Assembly (NCBI RefSeq): GCF_016587435.1
Contig: NZ_BNJJ01000016.1
Span: 1-64,000 of the forward strand
Source: Dictyobacter formicarum
GTDB lineage: Bacteria > Chloroflexota > Ktedonobacteria > Ktedonobacterales > Ktedonobacteraceae
DNA length: 64,000 bases
Direction: 5' to 3'
The notes below the pieces were generated by a model. The model was not told the DNA's origin and did no database searches. It saw nothing but the letters and a program-made list of their open reading frames with translations. The translations under genes were made by a program, and so were the position numbers. Of the stretch, positions 25,273 through 34,877 are shown piece by piece (within the stretch, counting starts at the first letter, position 1; each line of letters starts with the position of its first letter).

Positions 25273-26496
25273 ATGAAAAGAAAAATATTGTTACCTTTTC
25301 TGATATTGTGCATCGTGACCGTGATTGCTGGAGGCATCACGGTGTGGAAACTCTCTCCATTGCTACAGGCGCCTTCTAGCACCTCTGCCAATGCCTATAT
25401 CTATTATACCTTGAAGGACCCACGTGGCTTTGTGCTGGCTCGTGCTCCCAAGGGACCCGATGGACAACCGATGAGGAGCCCTCAGCCATTATTACCTCTA
25501 GGCAACAACTTTGGGTTAGTCGCATCCGATATGGTGCTCTCTCTGCAATTGTCACCAGATGGTAACTACCTGGCAATCGATGGGAATCGGGATCATGGCG
25601 AGCAGGTATGGATGTATGCGGTCCAGGCGAATACCGTTTCGTTTAAGCCGGAAGCTGTGATGGGAAATTTTTTGCGCTGGCTGCCAGGTGGCAATGGACA
25701 TACCTTTCTCTATCGTCCAATGTTGCCACAGGGACCCGATGCGCCGCTGGATGGTGGCAGCTGGAATCCTGGCCTGTGGACGGTCGATGCCGCTACGGGG
25801 GCGCATGTCAATATCGATATTGGTACGGTGTCCGCTAATTTGATCGATGCTGTTCCCTCACCAGATGGCTCGCGCATCGTTTACTCTACCACGACTGGCC
25901 TGGGCCAGGGAAGCGACACCTACATGATGCATAGCGATGGCACTGCTCGCACCCATCTTTTTGCTACCACTGGCCTGGAATCTGTGGCGGGCCTGTTTGC
26001 CTGGTCTCCCGATGGAAAAAGCATTGCCTACGAACGCCTGGCCGATAGTCCTGCCCCTTTCCTTTCCGCCGGTCTCTGGACTATGAATAGCAGTGGCGGT
26101 CAGCAGCAGCGGCTAGCCGATGTAGACGGTGGGCATGGCTATCTCCCCTCCTGGTCGCCAGATGGGCAGAAGCTAGCGTTTGTAGTACGCACGAATACGA
26201 ACGATCACCGGGCCGATAAATCATATCAAGCTTTACAGTGTGGTATTGGTGTCTTTAATCTACGCACACATCAAGAGCGGCTGGTCGCGACTGCTGCCCA
26301 GACGGGCCAGCAGTGGAATATTAATCCGACCTGGTCTGCCCTGAGTGACCGCGTCATTTTCACGGCCATGAACCCAATGAATAACGTGTTAGGTGGCACG
26401 CCGCGCTATTGGTCTGCCCAGGTCAATGGATCAGATGGCGAGACGCAAGTAATACCCATATCACCCATTTTCTCGCATGTGGTGGCGTGGGGATAG
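25273..26496 (+). CDS. Membrane-anchored TolB/PD40-type beta-propeller protein
   Basis: 407 residues. An N-terminal signal anchor (MKRKILLPFLILCIVTVIAG) leads to an extracytoplasmic domain with repeated blades carrying the PD40/TolB signature SPDGxxxA: LSPDGNYLAI, PSPDGSRIVYS, WSPDGKSIAYE and WSPDGQKLAFV. Such domains bind peptides or other proteins at the cell surface. The start ATG 25273 places the signal anchor at the very N-terminus. An in-frame TTG at 25261 is less likely. The M23 peptidase starts 63 bp after its stop on the same strand, so the two may act together on the cell wall. Confidence 0.83.
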   Translation: MKRKILLPFLILCIVTVIAGGITVWKLSPLLQAPSSTSANAYIYYTLKDPRGFVLARAPKGPDGQPMRSPQPLLPLGNNFGLVASDMVLSLQLSPDGNYLAIDGNRDHGEQVWMYAVQANTVSFKPEAVMGNFLRWLPGGNGHTFLYRPMLPQGPDAPLDGGSWNPGLWTVDAATGAHVNIDIGTVSANLIDAVPSPDGSRIVYSTTTGLGQGSDTYMMHSDGTARTHLFATTGLESVAGLFAWSPDGKSIAYERLADSPAPFLSAGLWTMNSSGGQQQRLADVDGGHGYLPSWSPDGQKLAFVVRTNTNDHRADKSYQALQCGIGVFNLRTHQERLVATAAQTGQQWNINPTWSALSDRVIFTAMNPMNNVLGGTPRYWSAQVNGSDGETQVIPISPIFSHVVAWG

Positions 26497-26559
26497 CAGG
26501 TCGTAGTGCTGCGGGAACATGCTCCATGCGCTTCCCTAGTATAAAGAAGATCGATAACT

Positions 26560-27840
26560 ATGAAGTTTCTACACTTTCAAAGATATATATCCCTGCTATG
26601 TCTGTTTATTCTATTGATGAGCCTGCCTGTGCTGGCTTCCTGGCAAAAAAATAAAGCCTGGCCTGGTTTTTTGCCAGGAAATAGAGCCGAGGCGGCTCCA
26701 TTGCAATATCAGCGTGTACTGCCCTTTATGCATCGTCCTTATTATGGCTATCGCACCATTATGCAGCGTACCGTCTCGTTTGTGGATCACGATAAGCCCT
26801 GGTATGCCGATGACGGCATCTTTGTACGCTTTGATGGCGTCTCCTGGCGCACCTCAGTCTACGACTGTGTTGCTCGCCTGAGTTGCTATGACGGCCACAA
26901 CGGCTATGATATGGATATGCGCTTTGAGCCTGTCCTGAGTGTCGCCTCCGGCAGAGTCATTCGGGCCGGTTGGTACAATGCAGTAAATCATAATTCCTCC
27001 TTTGGACTATGGGTAGCGATCGATCATGGCAATGGGATTGTCACTTCATATGGACACCTTAGTTCAGTGCTGGTCTCAGATGGAGACCAGATAGGCACCC
27101 AGTGGCAGATCGGTACCAGCGGCACGACTGGTGCATCTACGGGTCCGCATTTGCATATGTCGGCCTATTATCTGCCAAATTGGCGGGCAACCGATCCTTT
27201 TGGCTGGCGTGGTCGCACGCGTGACCCCAATATCGTGCGCGACAATTACCTCTGGGTAGATGCGCCGGCAACGCATACAGCGGTTCCTTACCTGGGAGGA
27301 TCTCATGTCTATCCCGGTGCTATCCTGGTAGACGATAGTGGTCCTGGATGGAGTGCAACAGGGGCGTGGCGCAAGAGCTCTTTCTGGACTGATATTCGTG
27401 GGAGCTTGCATTGGACCACTACCGGGAGAGCGTTTGCTACGTCTACCTGGCGTCCGATGATCCCTGCCGATGGCTACTATGAAGTTGGTGTCTATGTCGA
27501 TGATACCCATGCCACGAGTAGCTGGGTTCCTTATACCGTGCATAGCGCCAATCCTGCCAATCCGATGCTACAGGTAAGCCACACCGTTCGCGTCGATGAA
27601 TCGCATATCGGCATCTTTGGTGGCCCCTTTGGCACGGTTAGCACGGGAACCCAGTGGGTTAGCCTGGGGACCTACTACTTTCGCCGTGGAACGACTGGTG
27701 GCGTTGTGCTGAGTAATTTTACTGGCGAGTTTGGTACCGAGGTAGCTGCCGATGGCGTTGAATTTGTGCCCACCAGAGGTATCTATAACACTCCCAGTAG
27801 TGGCGCATATATTGGCGGCAACTTTGATGTGCAGCCCTGA
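26560..27840 (+). CDS. M23 family metallopeptidase with golvesin-like C-terminal domain
   Basis: Secreted peptidoglycan endopeptidase. Signal segment about residues 8-28. The LytM/M23 core follows: HNGYD (zinc ligands His113, Asp117), YGH (His166) and GPHLHM (His197, His199), a complete zinc and catalytic set. Residues about 250-420 match the golvesin/Xly carbohydrate-binding-like domain (repeated TGAWRKSSF, WRPMIPADGYYEVGVYV). This domain is common in outer proteins of filamentous bacteria and probably targets the enzyme to the wall or sheath. It sits directly downstream of the propeller gene. A terminator hairpin follows at 27911-27949. Confidence 0.92.
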   Translation: MKFLHFQRYISLLCLFILLMSLPVLASWQKNKAWPGFLPGNRAEAAPLQYQRVLPFMHRPYYGYRTIMQRTVSFVDHDKPWYADDGIFVRFDGVSWRTSVYDCVARLSCYDGHNGYDMDMRFEPVLSVASGRVIRAGWYNAVNHNSSFGLWVAIDHGNGIVTSYGHLSSVLVSDGDQIGTQWQIGTSGTTGASTGPHLHMSAYYLPNWRATDPFGWRGRTRDPNIVRDNYLWVDAPATHTAVPYLGGSHVYPGAILVDDSGPGWSATGAWRKSSFWTDIRGSLHWTTTGRAFATSTWRPMIPADGYYEVGVYVDDTHATSSWVPYTVHSANPANPMLQVSHTVRVDESHIGIFGGPFGTVSTGTQWVSLGTYYFRRGTTGGVVLSNFTGEFGTEVAADGVEFVPTRGIYNTPSSGAYIGGNFDVQP

Positions 27841-27910
27841 GCAATGCACAACATATATGATGTCGCTTTACATCTGGAGTGTAGTCAATCCCTGTAGACT
27901 GAACATACTT

Positions 27911-27949
27911 GATAAGCGGCCTCTGGCTAATGGAGGCTGCTTATCGTTT
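27911..27949 (+). terminator. Terminator after the M23 gene
   Basis: 27911-27923 pairs with 27933-27945 (one mismatch) and is followed by GTTTC. The remainder of the gap to 28069 contains a good AAGGAG site for the next gene but no other gene. Confidence 0.65.
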
Positions 27950-28069
27950 CTATGGAGCTGAGCATCTCTATTAGTAAGTAGCTGGGAAGTACGCAAATAA
28001 TAGAGATAATCTAACACCATTATGTGCCATCTGTAGACTATAAATAGGTAAAAAATAAGGAGTAAAACT

Positions 28070-29494
28070 ATGAGCAGAGATGGCAAAGACCGCCAGCATA
28101 CCGCACATACGAACGGCTCCAGGCTCTCTGTTGATAAAGCGGAACAGGAGGAGGTGGAAGAGGGTAGGGGGCAGTTGGCAGCACAAGAATCATGCTCATA
28201 TATATCAGACGTGCAGCGAGCGAGGCATGCACTGGAATCACTGGAAGCTCTATCTTTAGCGCTGGTCCAGCAACAGGCTGTTGTTGTTGCCGGAGATAGT
28301 CTGACAAGGCTGAATGAGTATGAGAAGGATGGTGAAGAAAGCTCGCTGATGGCGCAATGCAGCGAGTGTATTCGTAAATGCCTGGGTTGCCATTTTGTCA
28401 TGCTGGCTGAGTTTAAGCAGGAGCATAAGCTATTCACCCCTCTTGGCTGTGCAGGTGATGTTCCAGCGTACGCTCAATACTGGAGCGAGGACGTGCCTGT
28501 TGATATGTTGTTTCAGGATATCTCCCAGTTCCAGCGACTGTGTAGAGGCGAGGCGATCGTGCCGGATAGGGCTCATATACCGGCTAGCGAACATGCTATG
28601 TATCGCATGATCGTGCCCATGCTGTATCAAGACGATTTGATTGGCATTCTTTTTTTAGATTATGGTCGCGTGCTACTTCCGTTGCCAGATGCTGAAGTGG
28701 CGCTCATGCGGTCGCTGAGCCGCATGCTGGCCCTGGTGATACAGCGTGACCGTGAACTGCGAGCGTATGAGGGTATGCTGTGTAGCCTCCAGGCCTCCAA
28801 TGAAGAATTATTGTGCACTAGCACCATGAAAACCAATTTTATGGCCACCATCAACAACGAATTTCGTACCATCCTGACGGGCATTAGAAAGTGTAGCGAG
28901 ATTATTCGTGACCAGGAACTTGGTCTGGATACCCTCAAAGAGTTTGCCATGGATATTCATACCGACGCCCGGCGCCTGTTACATATGATCAACGACATGC
29001 TCGATTTAGAGCGTATCGAGTCCAGTCAGAGCGACATCTGCCTGGAATGGGTGAATTTGAACACCATTATTGCTGGTGTTGTCAAAAGGATGCGCTTTAT
29101 TGCACCCCATCATCCTATTGCTCTCAGCCTGGCTATTGCCGTCCCTATTCTGCTTGGGGATCGTGAAAAGCTTACGTTGATGACTTCCCATTTATTAAGC
29201 CATGTGATCGAAAGCACACCTAAAGGCAGCCTGGTTACCGTGAGCAGCTATGTGGCTGAGAATATGGTTCGTGTAAGCATCCATAATCAAGCATGGAATT
29301 TGTCTGCTCATGGTTTTACGCATCTCTATGTCAGCTCCAGTCAGACTGAACCTGCTCAAAAGAATTCTGACGGCGAGAGTCGCTACGACCTTTCTATCGC
29401 TCAACATATTGTGCATATGCACGGGGGCCAGATATGGGTTGAGCGTAGTGCAAAAAATGGCCTGGCTCTACACTTTACCATTTGCTTTGCCTGA
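28070..29494 (+). CDS. GAF-domain histidine-kinase-like protein without the phospho-acceptor His
   Basis: 474 residues, no membrane segment. An N-terminal polar region is followed by a GAF-like sensor domain (about 90-228), a HisKA-like helix pair (245-300) and a degenerate HATPase domain (310-474). The H-box reads NFMATINNEFRTILTG: Asn263 stands where the phospho-accepting His is expected (codon AAC at 28856-28858). The N-box is HLLSHVIEST without its Asn residues, and the glycine-rich ATP-lid motifs are absent. Only the C-terminal IAQHIVHMHGGQIWVE keeps the family look. It is therefore probably a pseudokinase acting by binding, not phosphotransfer. No response regulator is adjacent. ATG 28070 has AAGGAG upstream. 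Confidence 0.85.
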   Translation: MSRDGKDRQHTAHTNGSRLSVDKAEQEEVEEGRGQLAAQESCSYISDVQRARHALESLEALSLALVQQQAVVVAGDSLTRLNEYEKDGEESSLMAQCSECIRKCLGCHFVMLAEFKQEHKLFTPLGCAGDVPAYAQYWSEDVPVDMLFQDISQFQRLCRGEAIVPDRAHIPASEHAMYRMIVPMLYQDDLIGILFLDYGRVLLPLPDAEVALMRSLSRMLALVIQRDRELRAYEGMLCSLQASNEELLCTSTMKTNFMATINNEFRTILTGIRKCSEIIRDQELGLDTLKEFAMDIHTDARRLLHMINDMLDLERIESSQSDICLEWVNLNTIIAGVVKRMRFIAPHHPIALSLAIAVPILLGDREKLTLMTSHLLSHVIESTPKGSLVTVSSYVAENMVRVSIHNQAWNLSAHGFTHLYVSSSQTEPAQKNSDGESRYDLSIAQHIVHMHGGQIWVERSAKNGLALHFTICFA

Positions 29495-29699
29495 ATATCG
29501 GTGTGACCTGCTTCGCAACATCCAGTTAAGGATATAATCAGGTTTCCTGTTTGCAACAATTTACTTTCTTTGACCGTACTATTATTGATAGCATCTTACA
29601 GATAATGCTAATGGAAATAGGCGTAGAGATTCGCATATTGATGTGAATGCATGCCAAAATAATCAAACATACTATGTATGTAACAAGGAGATAAAAAGT

Positions 29700-29969
29700 A
29701 TGTCCAGAAGTCGAGGCTGCGCCACAAATTCTATATTGTTTTTAATCATTGTCTTTTTGCCATTAGTTGGACATATTATTGAAACCATCTTTGTCCTTGA
29801 AGATGATCACTCCGCTCTGGGTAAAGTTTTCTGGTTACTGATCATCTGGGCTATCCCATTTTTAGGCCCATTCCTCTACCTGGTGTTTGGTCAGCGCCCG
29901 GTGAATCGTCCGCGCGTCATGTTTGGCCAGCCGGGCTACAATCCCGATCTCTATCAGCGGCGCTACTAA
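29700..29969 (+). CDS. Small membrane protein with PLDc_N domain
   Basis: 89 residues with two hydrophobic helices (about 9-30 and 41-62). The second carries the sequence LIIWAIPFLGPFLYLVFG, typical of the N-terminal phospholipase D (PLDc_N) domain, which is found alone in many small proteins. No HKD catalytic motif is present. Function unknown. ATG 29700 has AAGGAG 9 bp upstream. An in-frame ATG at 29643 has no such site. A terminator with T-run follows at 29992-30022. Confidence 0.82.
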   Translation: MSRSRGCATNSILFLIIVFLPLVGHIIETIFVLEDDHSALGKVFWLLIIWAIPFLGPFLYLVFGQRPVNRPRVMFGQPGYNPDLYQRRY

Positions 29970-29991
29970 CTCTATAAAACATAATGACGAC

Positions 29992-30022
29992 GGCACTATC
30001 TATAACATGGATAGTGCCTTTT
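29992..30022 (+). terminator. Terminator after the PLDc_N gene
   Basis: Perfect 9-bp stem 29992-30000 with 30010-30018 (GGCACTATC), followed by TTTT. Confidence 0.8.
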
Positions 30023-30229
30023 GTGTTTATGGGCAGATTCAGCAACCATGCACGTGAGCGTGACTTTTTGACTAACCCATACACCCTGCCTGTTTGACGC
30101 TACTCATTTTAGCTGCAATATATGTAAAAGTAACTTATTTCTAATCTATACGCTGCTTAGCTGGACGATCGAGATCAGCGAGCTGCATTTGTTATAAAGA
30201 AAGGTTGAATTTTGCAGGATAGAGCAAAT

Positions 30230-31561
30230 ATGTCGGTTGTAGCACTTGATAGTCATAGCAGTAGTGTGGAGGTTAGCGAACAGAAGGATAAAGCCAGCTT
30301 ACAGACTGGTCATAAAAAAAATATCGCGGTGTTAGATGGGGTAAGGGCGTGCGCGATCATAGCTGTTATCATGTTTCATATCAATTTACTAGCCCTGCAC
30401 AATTTATGGGATCTGCCCGATCACCCTATTGCCAGTGCTCTGGCCACCTTTGGCGGCTCAGGTGTGACGCTTTTCTTTGTCCTCTCGGGTTTTTTGTTAT
30501 TTATGCCTTATGCTAAAGCCCTGTTGTTTCAGACTGCATGGCCATCATTACGTCAATTTTATCTAAAGCGGGCGCTACGTATTATTCCTGCTTACTACAT
30601 AGCGCTATTTGTAATTATTTTGTTTTTTCAGCGGCAATATTTACAGCCAGGCAAATGGAAGCAGCTGGCCCTCTTTCTGACATTCTTCATGGATTCATCC
30701 CATGGCACTTTTCGGAAATTAAATGGTCCATTCTGGACACTGGCCATTGAATGGCAGTTTTATATGCTGTTGCCCCTGCTGGCACTGGGTTTTCTGCTGC
30801 TCGTCCGGCGCCTGCCTGATGCGCCCAGGCAGCGCCTGCGTATGCTGGTTGGTTGCTGTGGGTTAATAATTATCTGGGGTTTAGGACTGCGGCTGCTCGG
30901 CAGCACTCCTGAGGCACGTACTCCCACATCTTTTATTGTCAGGCTGGCAGTGTTTGTTCTGTATGGGATCCAGGGAAAGTATCTGGAAAATTTTGCGGTT
31001 GGTATGATTATCTGCCTCTGTTATACCTATGCCTGGCATGCTGAGCACAGCGTGGACATTCGCCAGCGTCTGAGACGAGCCAGTCTGCTGCTGGCTGTGA
31101 TCGGGCTGGGCCTGTTGTTTTTTACCGCTATCTGGCATTTTAATGTGCTGCACATGCGTTTGCCCATCTTCTCCTTTATGAATGTGCTTACTCCTCACTT
31201 CGACTGGCTGAATGAAACGGTTATCGCAACAGGTTATGGTGCCTGCGTGATGGCGATCCTTTTCGGACCCACCTGGATGCAACGACCATTCGCCTGGCGA
31301 CCACTATGCTGGATCGGCTTCATCTCTTATGGTCTCTATATGTGGCATCTACCGCTCCTGGATTTTTTTGACCAGCGGATCATGCCCCATCTGCCTACAT
31401 CCAATAATGTAGGCACTTATCTACTGTACTGGTGCTGGCTTGTCTTGACTGTGGTGCCCATTGCTGTTGTCTCGTATCGCTTGATTGAGAAGCCCTGTAC
31501 GCAAATGGGTGCACGCCTCGCCAGCAAGCTTACTCATCATGGATCAGGTAAAGGTGCGTAA
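30230..31561 (+). CDS. Acyltransferase family 3 (OafA-like) membrane protein
   Basis: An integral membrane O-acyltransferase with about ten helices that adds acetyl or other acyl groups to outer carbohydrates or lipids. Conserved marks are LDGVRACAIIAVIMFHI in helix 1 (catalytic-type His), FFVLSGFLLF, KRALRIIPAYY (conserved Arg), GPFWTLAIEWQFY and near the end ISYGLYMWHLPLLDF with a final VSYRLIEKPC. The acceptor is not known. ATG 30230 is taken as start. TTG 30212 with AAAGG in front is a close alternative. A close paralogue lies at 34878-36275. Confidence 0.9.
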   Translation: MSVVALDSHSSSVEVSEQKDKASLQTGHKKNIAVLDGVRACAIIAVIMFHINLLALHNLWDLPDHPIASALATFGGSGVTLFFVLSGFLLFMPYAKALLFQTAWPSLRQFYLKRALRIIPAYYIALFVIILFFQRQYLQPGKWKQLALFLTFFMDSSHGTFRKLNGPFWTLAIEWQFYMLLPLLALGFLLLVRRLPDAPRQRLRMLVGCCGLIIIWGLGLRLLGSTPEARTPTSFIVRLAVFVLYGIQGKYLENFAVGMIICLCYTYAWHAEHSVDIRQRLRRASLLLAVIGLGLLFFTAIWHFNVLHMRLPIFSFMNVLTPHFDWLNETVIATGYGACVMAILFGPTWMQRPFAWRPLCWIGFISYGLYMWHLPLLDFFDQRIMPHLPTSNNVGTYLLYWCWLVLTVVPIAVVSYRLIEKPCTQMGARLASKLTHHGSGKGA

Positions 31562-31667
31562 GCGCTGCTTGTTCTATCAGCATCTTTGTGGCTTACTATA
31601 TTAAGCAAGTAATACAAGCGCGAGGACTGTCAGATGGTTATGAGCAGTCAAGGTAAGGAGAAATGCG

Positions 31668-32852
31668 ATGGCGCAAGGCACAACGCTGCGAGAAGCAGTC
31701 ATTGTCGAAGCTGTACGAACGCCGGTTGGTCGTCGTGGTGGTCAGTTGAAGGATTGGCATCCAGTTGATCTGTTAGCCCATGTATTGTCTCACCTGGTTG
31801 AGCGTACGCAGATTGATCCCGCCTTAATTGATGATGTCATTGTTGGTTGCGTGAGCCAGGTTGGGGAGCAGAGTTGGAATATTGCCCGTAACGCTGTGCT
31901 GGCGGCTGGTTTCCCGGAATCAGTGCCAGGAACGACGGTGGATCGCCAGTGTGGCTCCAGTCAACAGGCCATTCACTTTGCCGCCCAGGGCATTATCAGT
32001 GGCGCCTATGATATTGTTATCGCGGGGGGAGTCGAATCGATGACGCGCGTGCCGATGGGTTCCAGTGCCCAGGGAGTCACCTCTCCATTTGGCTCGCGCA
32101 TGGAGCAGCGCTATGAGGGCAAGCTGGTACCTCAGGGCATCAGTGCTGAACTGATTGCCCAGAAATGGGAGTTGAGCCGCACTGAGCTGGATGCATTTAG
32201 CCTTGAGAGTCATCGGCGGGCCGCCCAGGCAGCCGCCGAAGGCCGCTTCTCTGGACAACTGATACCGGTTCCGGTCGTATCTCCTGAGGGCACCAGGCAG
32301 TTGTTTGAGCGCGATGAGGGGATTCGCGTGGATAGCAGCCTGGAGAAGCTGGCAGGCTTGAAAACAGCCTTTAAACCAGATGGTGTGGTGACGGCAGGTA
32401 ACTCCTCTCAGATCAGCGATGGGGCCGCGGCCACCTTGATTATGGAGCGTGCCACCGCAGAACGACTAGGGCTGCGACCCCGCGCTCGCTTTGTCTCTTT
32501 CGCCCTGGCCGCCGATGATCCCATCTTTATGTTGACTGCTCCTATTCCTGCCACCCGCAAGGTACTGGCAAGGTCTGGCTTAACATTGGCTGACATCGAT
32601 CTGATCGAGATTAACGAGGCCTTTGCCAGTGTTGTCCTGGCCTGGCAGTGTGAAACCGGAGCGGACATGCAAAAGGTCAATGTCAATGGTGGCGCGATCG
32701 CCATTGGCCATCCTCTGGGCGCTTCCGGAGCGCGTTTGATGGCTCACCTCTTATGGGAGCTGGAGAGGCAGGGTGGACGCTACGGTTTACAGACTATGTG
32801 TGAGGGCGGCGGCATGGCCAATGCCTTGATCATCGAGCGTATCACAGCTTAA
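31668..32852 (+). CDS. Thiolase family acetyl-CoA acyltransferase
   Basis: 394 residues, the normal length for a thiolase. It condenses or cleaves acyl-CoA esters (acetyl-CoA C-acetyltransferase or 3-ketoacyl-CoA thiolase). The active-site set is complete: Cys95 in DRQCGSSQQ, NEAF, His348 in GHPLGASG and Cys378 in TMCEGGG. The variant CGSS around the nucleophile, rather than CASG, is common in degradative or multi-substrate thiolases. No other fatty-acid genes are next to it, so the pathway is open. ATG 31668 has AAGGAG. A strong terminator ends the gene. Confidence 0.93.
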   Translation: MAQGTTLREAVIVEAVRTPVGRRGGQLKDWHPVDLLAHVLSHLVERTQIDPALIDDVIVGCVSQVGEQSWNIARNAVLAAGFPESVPGTTVDRQCGSSQQAIHFAAQGIISGAYDIVIAGGVESMTRVPMGSSAQGVTSPFGSRMEQRYEGKLVPQGISAELIAQKWELSRTELDAFSLESHRRAAQAAAEGRFSGQLIPVPVVSPEGTRQLFERDEGIRVDSSLEKLAGLKTAFKPDGVVTAGNSSQISDGAAATLIMERATAERLGLRPRARFVSFALAADDPIFMLTAPIPATRKVLARSGLTLADIDLIEINEAFASVVLAWQCETGADMQKVNVNGGAIAIGHPLGASGARLMAHLLWELERQGGRYGLQTMCEGGGMANALIIERITA

Positions 32853-32862
32853 AAGCTGTTGA

Positions 32863-32897
32863 GATGCCATTGTGCGCCGCACAATGGCATCTTTTTT
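32863..32897 (+). terminator. Terminator after the thiolase gene
   Basis: Perfect 13-bp stem 32863-32875 with 32879-32891, loop GCC, then six T. Confidence 0.9.
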
Positions 32898-33028
32898 GTT
32901 AACCAGCGGGCGTCTGGAACGTGCTAATTGAGTGCCTTACTTCGATGCCAGTCTACCTGTCGTGGATTCATGTAGCGGCATTGGAGTAGGTGTTTTCAGT
33001 CTGACCGCTGGCAAAGGAGAATACAGCA

Positions 33029-33988
33029 ATGCGCTATCGAAAATTAGGCCGTACCGGCTTGAAGGTGTCGGCACTATGCCTGGGAACCATGCAGTGGGGG
33101 TGGACGGCAGATGAGAATACGGCTTTTGAGGTTATGGATGCCTTTGTCGAAAAAGGCGGCAATTTCCTGGATACTGCTGATTTCTATTCGCGCTGGCTCG
33201 CTGGCCATGAAGGTGGAGAATCAGAAACTATCATTGGTCGCTGGTTGCAGTCGCGTCATAAGCGTAGTGAGATTATTGTGACGACTAAAGTATATCAGCC
33301 AATGAGCGATGACCCTAATAGCTGTGGACTCTCGCGCAAACGTATTCTAGAAGGCGTAGATGCCTCCTTACGCCGTTTGCAGACCGATTATATAGATCTT
33401 TACCTTGCGCATGCCTTCGATGCTGATACTCCCATTGACGAGACCCTGAAGGCCTTTGATGATTTACAGCGCATGGGCAAGGTGCGCTACGTTGGTGCAT
33501 CCAATTATCCAGCCTGGCGGTTGATGGAGAGCCTGTGGAGCGCAGACGTCCACGATACGGTGCGCTATGATGTGCTGGAGCCACATTATAACCTGGTCCA
33601 TCGGGCCGAGTTCGAGAGCGAACTCAAATCGATCTGCGAACATTACCAGATCGGAGTCATCCCTTATAGCTCTCTGGCCGGTGGCTTTCTGACTGGCAAG
33701 TACACGCGTGGAGAAAATGGTCAGGGTGGGCGTGCCGGCTCGATTGCGAGTAATTATAACTTTGAAGGTGCCTGGCGTACCATTGATGTCGTCAAACGTA
33801 TTGCCGAGGAGCTTGAAACAACGCCGGCCGCTGTCTCACTGGCCTGGCTGCTTGCCCAACCTATAATCAGTGCCCCGATCATCGGCGCTAACAGTGTCGA
33901 TCAGTTGATGCACAGCCTGGAAGCCGCCGATATAACGCTGGCCCCCGATCAGATCGCGGCCCTCAACCAGGCCTCCTCCTGGGATTAA
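33029..33988 (+). CDS. Aldo/keto reductase
   Basis: 319-residue NADPH-dependent oxidoreductase with the TIM-barrel AKR fold. The catalytic tetrad is visible: Asp48 and Tyr53 in LDTADFY, Lys87 in VTTKVY and His in DLYLAHAFD. The N-terminus [20 protein letters not shown] and the late [10 protein letters not shown] cofactor segment are typical of the YajO/YhdN-like branch. The substrate is probably a small aldehyde or ketone. It has its own ribosome site (AAAGGAGA). The thiolase terminator upstream suggests separate transcription. Confidence 0.92.
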   Translation: MRYRKLGRTGLKVSALCLGTMQWGWTADENTAFEVMDAFVEKGGNFLDTADFYSRWLAGHEGGESETIIGRWLQSRHKRSEIIVTTKVYQPMSDDPNSCGLSRKRILEGVDASLRRLQTDYIDLYLAHAFDADTPIDETLKAFDDLQRMGKVRYVGASNYPAWRLMESLWSADVHDTVRYDVLEPHYNLVHRAEFESELKSICEHYQIGVIPYSSLAGGFLTGKYTRGENGQGGRAGSIASNYNFEGAWRTIDVVKRIAEELETTPAAVSLAWLLAQPIISAPIIGANSVDQLMHSLEAADITLAPDQIAALNQASSWD

Positions 33989-34311
33989 ACGAGCGATGGA
34001 GAGGTAGTACTCTGGCAGGAACAGAGCTACCTCTTTTCTTTTTTCGATTGGTAGTTGTTTTTTCCTTGTATATGGGAAGAGAAACCACTCGCATATCAGC
34101 AGTATCCTACCTTACAAGAAATCTTGTGCGAACCACTCTTTTTTCATAGCATAGCAATAGCTTCCTAATTTTTGGGAGTTTCTCATACGAAATGCTAGAA
34201 AGATGCTATATTAGTAAAAAAGGTTAAAAGATAAAAACCGTAATCACGATTCTTTGTTTATCTATGTTGGGCAAGGGACGTTTCTCACTATAAGAGTGTC
34301 AGATTCCCGTA
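33989..34311. other. AT-rich intergenic stretch
   Basis: No gene or clear signal. It leads into the hairpin cluster that starts at 34312. Confidence 0.5.
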
Positions 34312-34778
34312 GCAACCGCATGCACAGTGCATGCGGTTGCGCTCCTCCCGTACTCAAGATATCCTTTCATGGCTGGTGCAGCAGGTGCGCATGCGCACCT
34401 GCTGCACCAGCCATGAAAAAGAGCTTGGGGAACGCAGGCGTCCCCACTCTCTTTTTTATGTTGGTGCAAAACGTGCGCACAGCGCACATTTTGCACCAAC
34501 ATAAAAAACCTCTTTTGAGCTCCGCAGGAGCGTAGCGTGAGGCAAAGAGACCACGATGGGCGTGGGAATCAGACACGCTCTCACAGCGTGTCTGATTCTC
34601 ATGATCATCGCCTGCGGCCTGTATGTGTTTTCGCACCTGCGGTGCTCACAGGTCATTTGTGAGTAGGTGCAACAGGGGCGCATCCGCGCCCCTGTTGCAC
34701 CTACTCACAAAAAGAACATGGGGACGCCTGCGTTCCCCACGCCTGACGTATGCTGATTCCCAGCGTGCTGGGAATCAG
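34312..34778. repeat. Cluster of six hairpins including family H copies H2, H3 and H5
   Basis: Stems in order: 34312-34324/34328-34340; H2, a 54-nt perfect palindrome 34365-34418; H3 34452-34478/34482-34508 region (27 bp, one mismatch, loop ACA); 34566-34579/34585-34598; H5 34656-34681/34686-34711 (loop ATCC); 34753-34764/34767-34778. A 19-bp GGGG...CCCC module (34427-34445) lies between H2 and H3 and returns as an exact inverted copy at 34720-34738 beside H5. Mini-hairpins flank H3 (GCTCC-gca-GGAGC, 34519-34531) and H5 (34633-34645). H3 points forward, H5 and H2 are reversed. Open frames here are by-products of the palindromes. Confidence 0.9.
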
Positions 34779-34877
34779 ACACGCTGTGAGAAGCAGTGTT
34801 CAGCAGTTTTTATCTTTGTTATGAACAAGCGTTAAGAGTTATTTTACGCATTTATATTTATTTATTGTGAAGAGCAA

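Noticed and set aside
34254..34683. Overlapping small frames on both strands in the hairpin cluster
   Set aside because: They arise from palindromes: the same peptide-like strings appear on both strands. No ribosome site or conserved product.
34312..34778. CRISPR array
   Set aside because: The hairpins are not regularly spaced identical direct repeats with unique spacers, and no cas gene is present.
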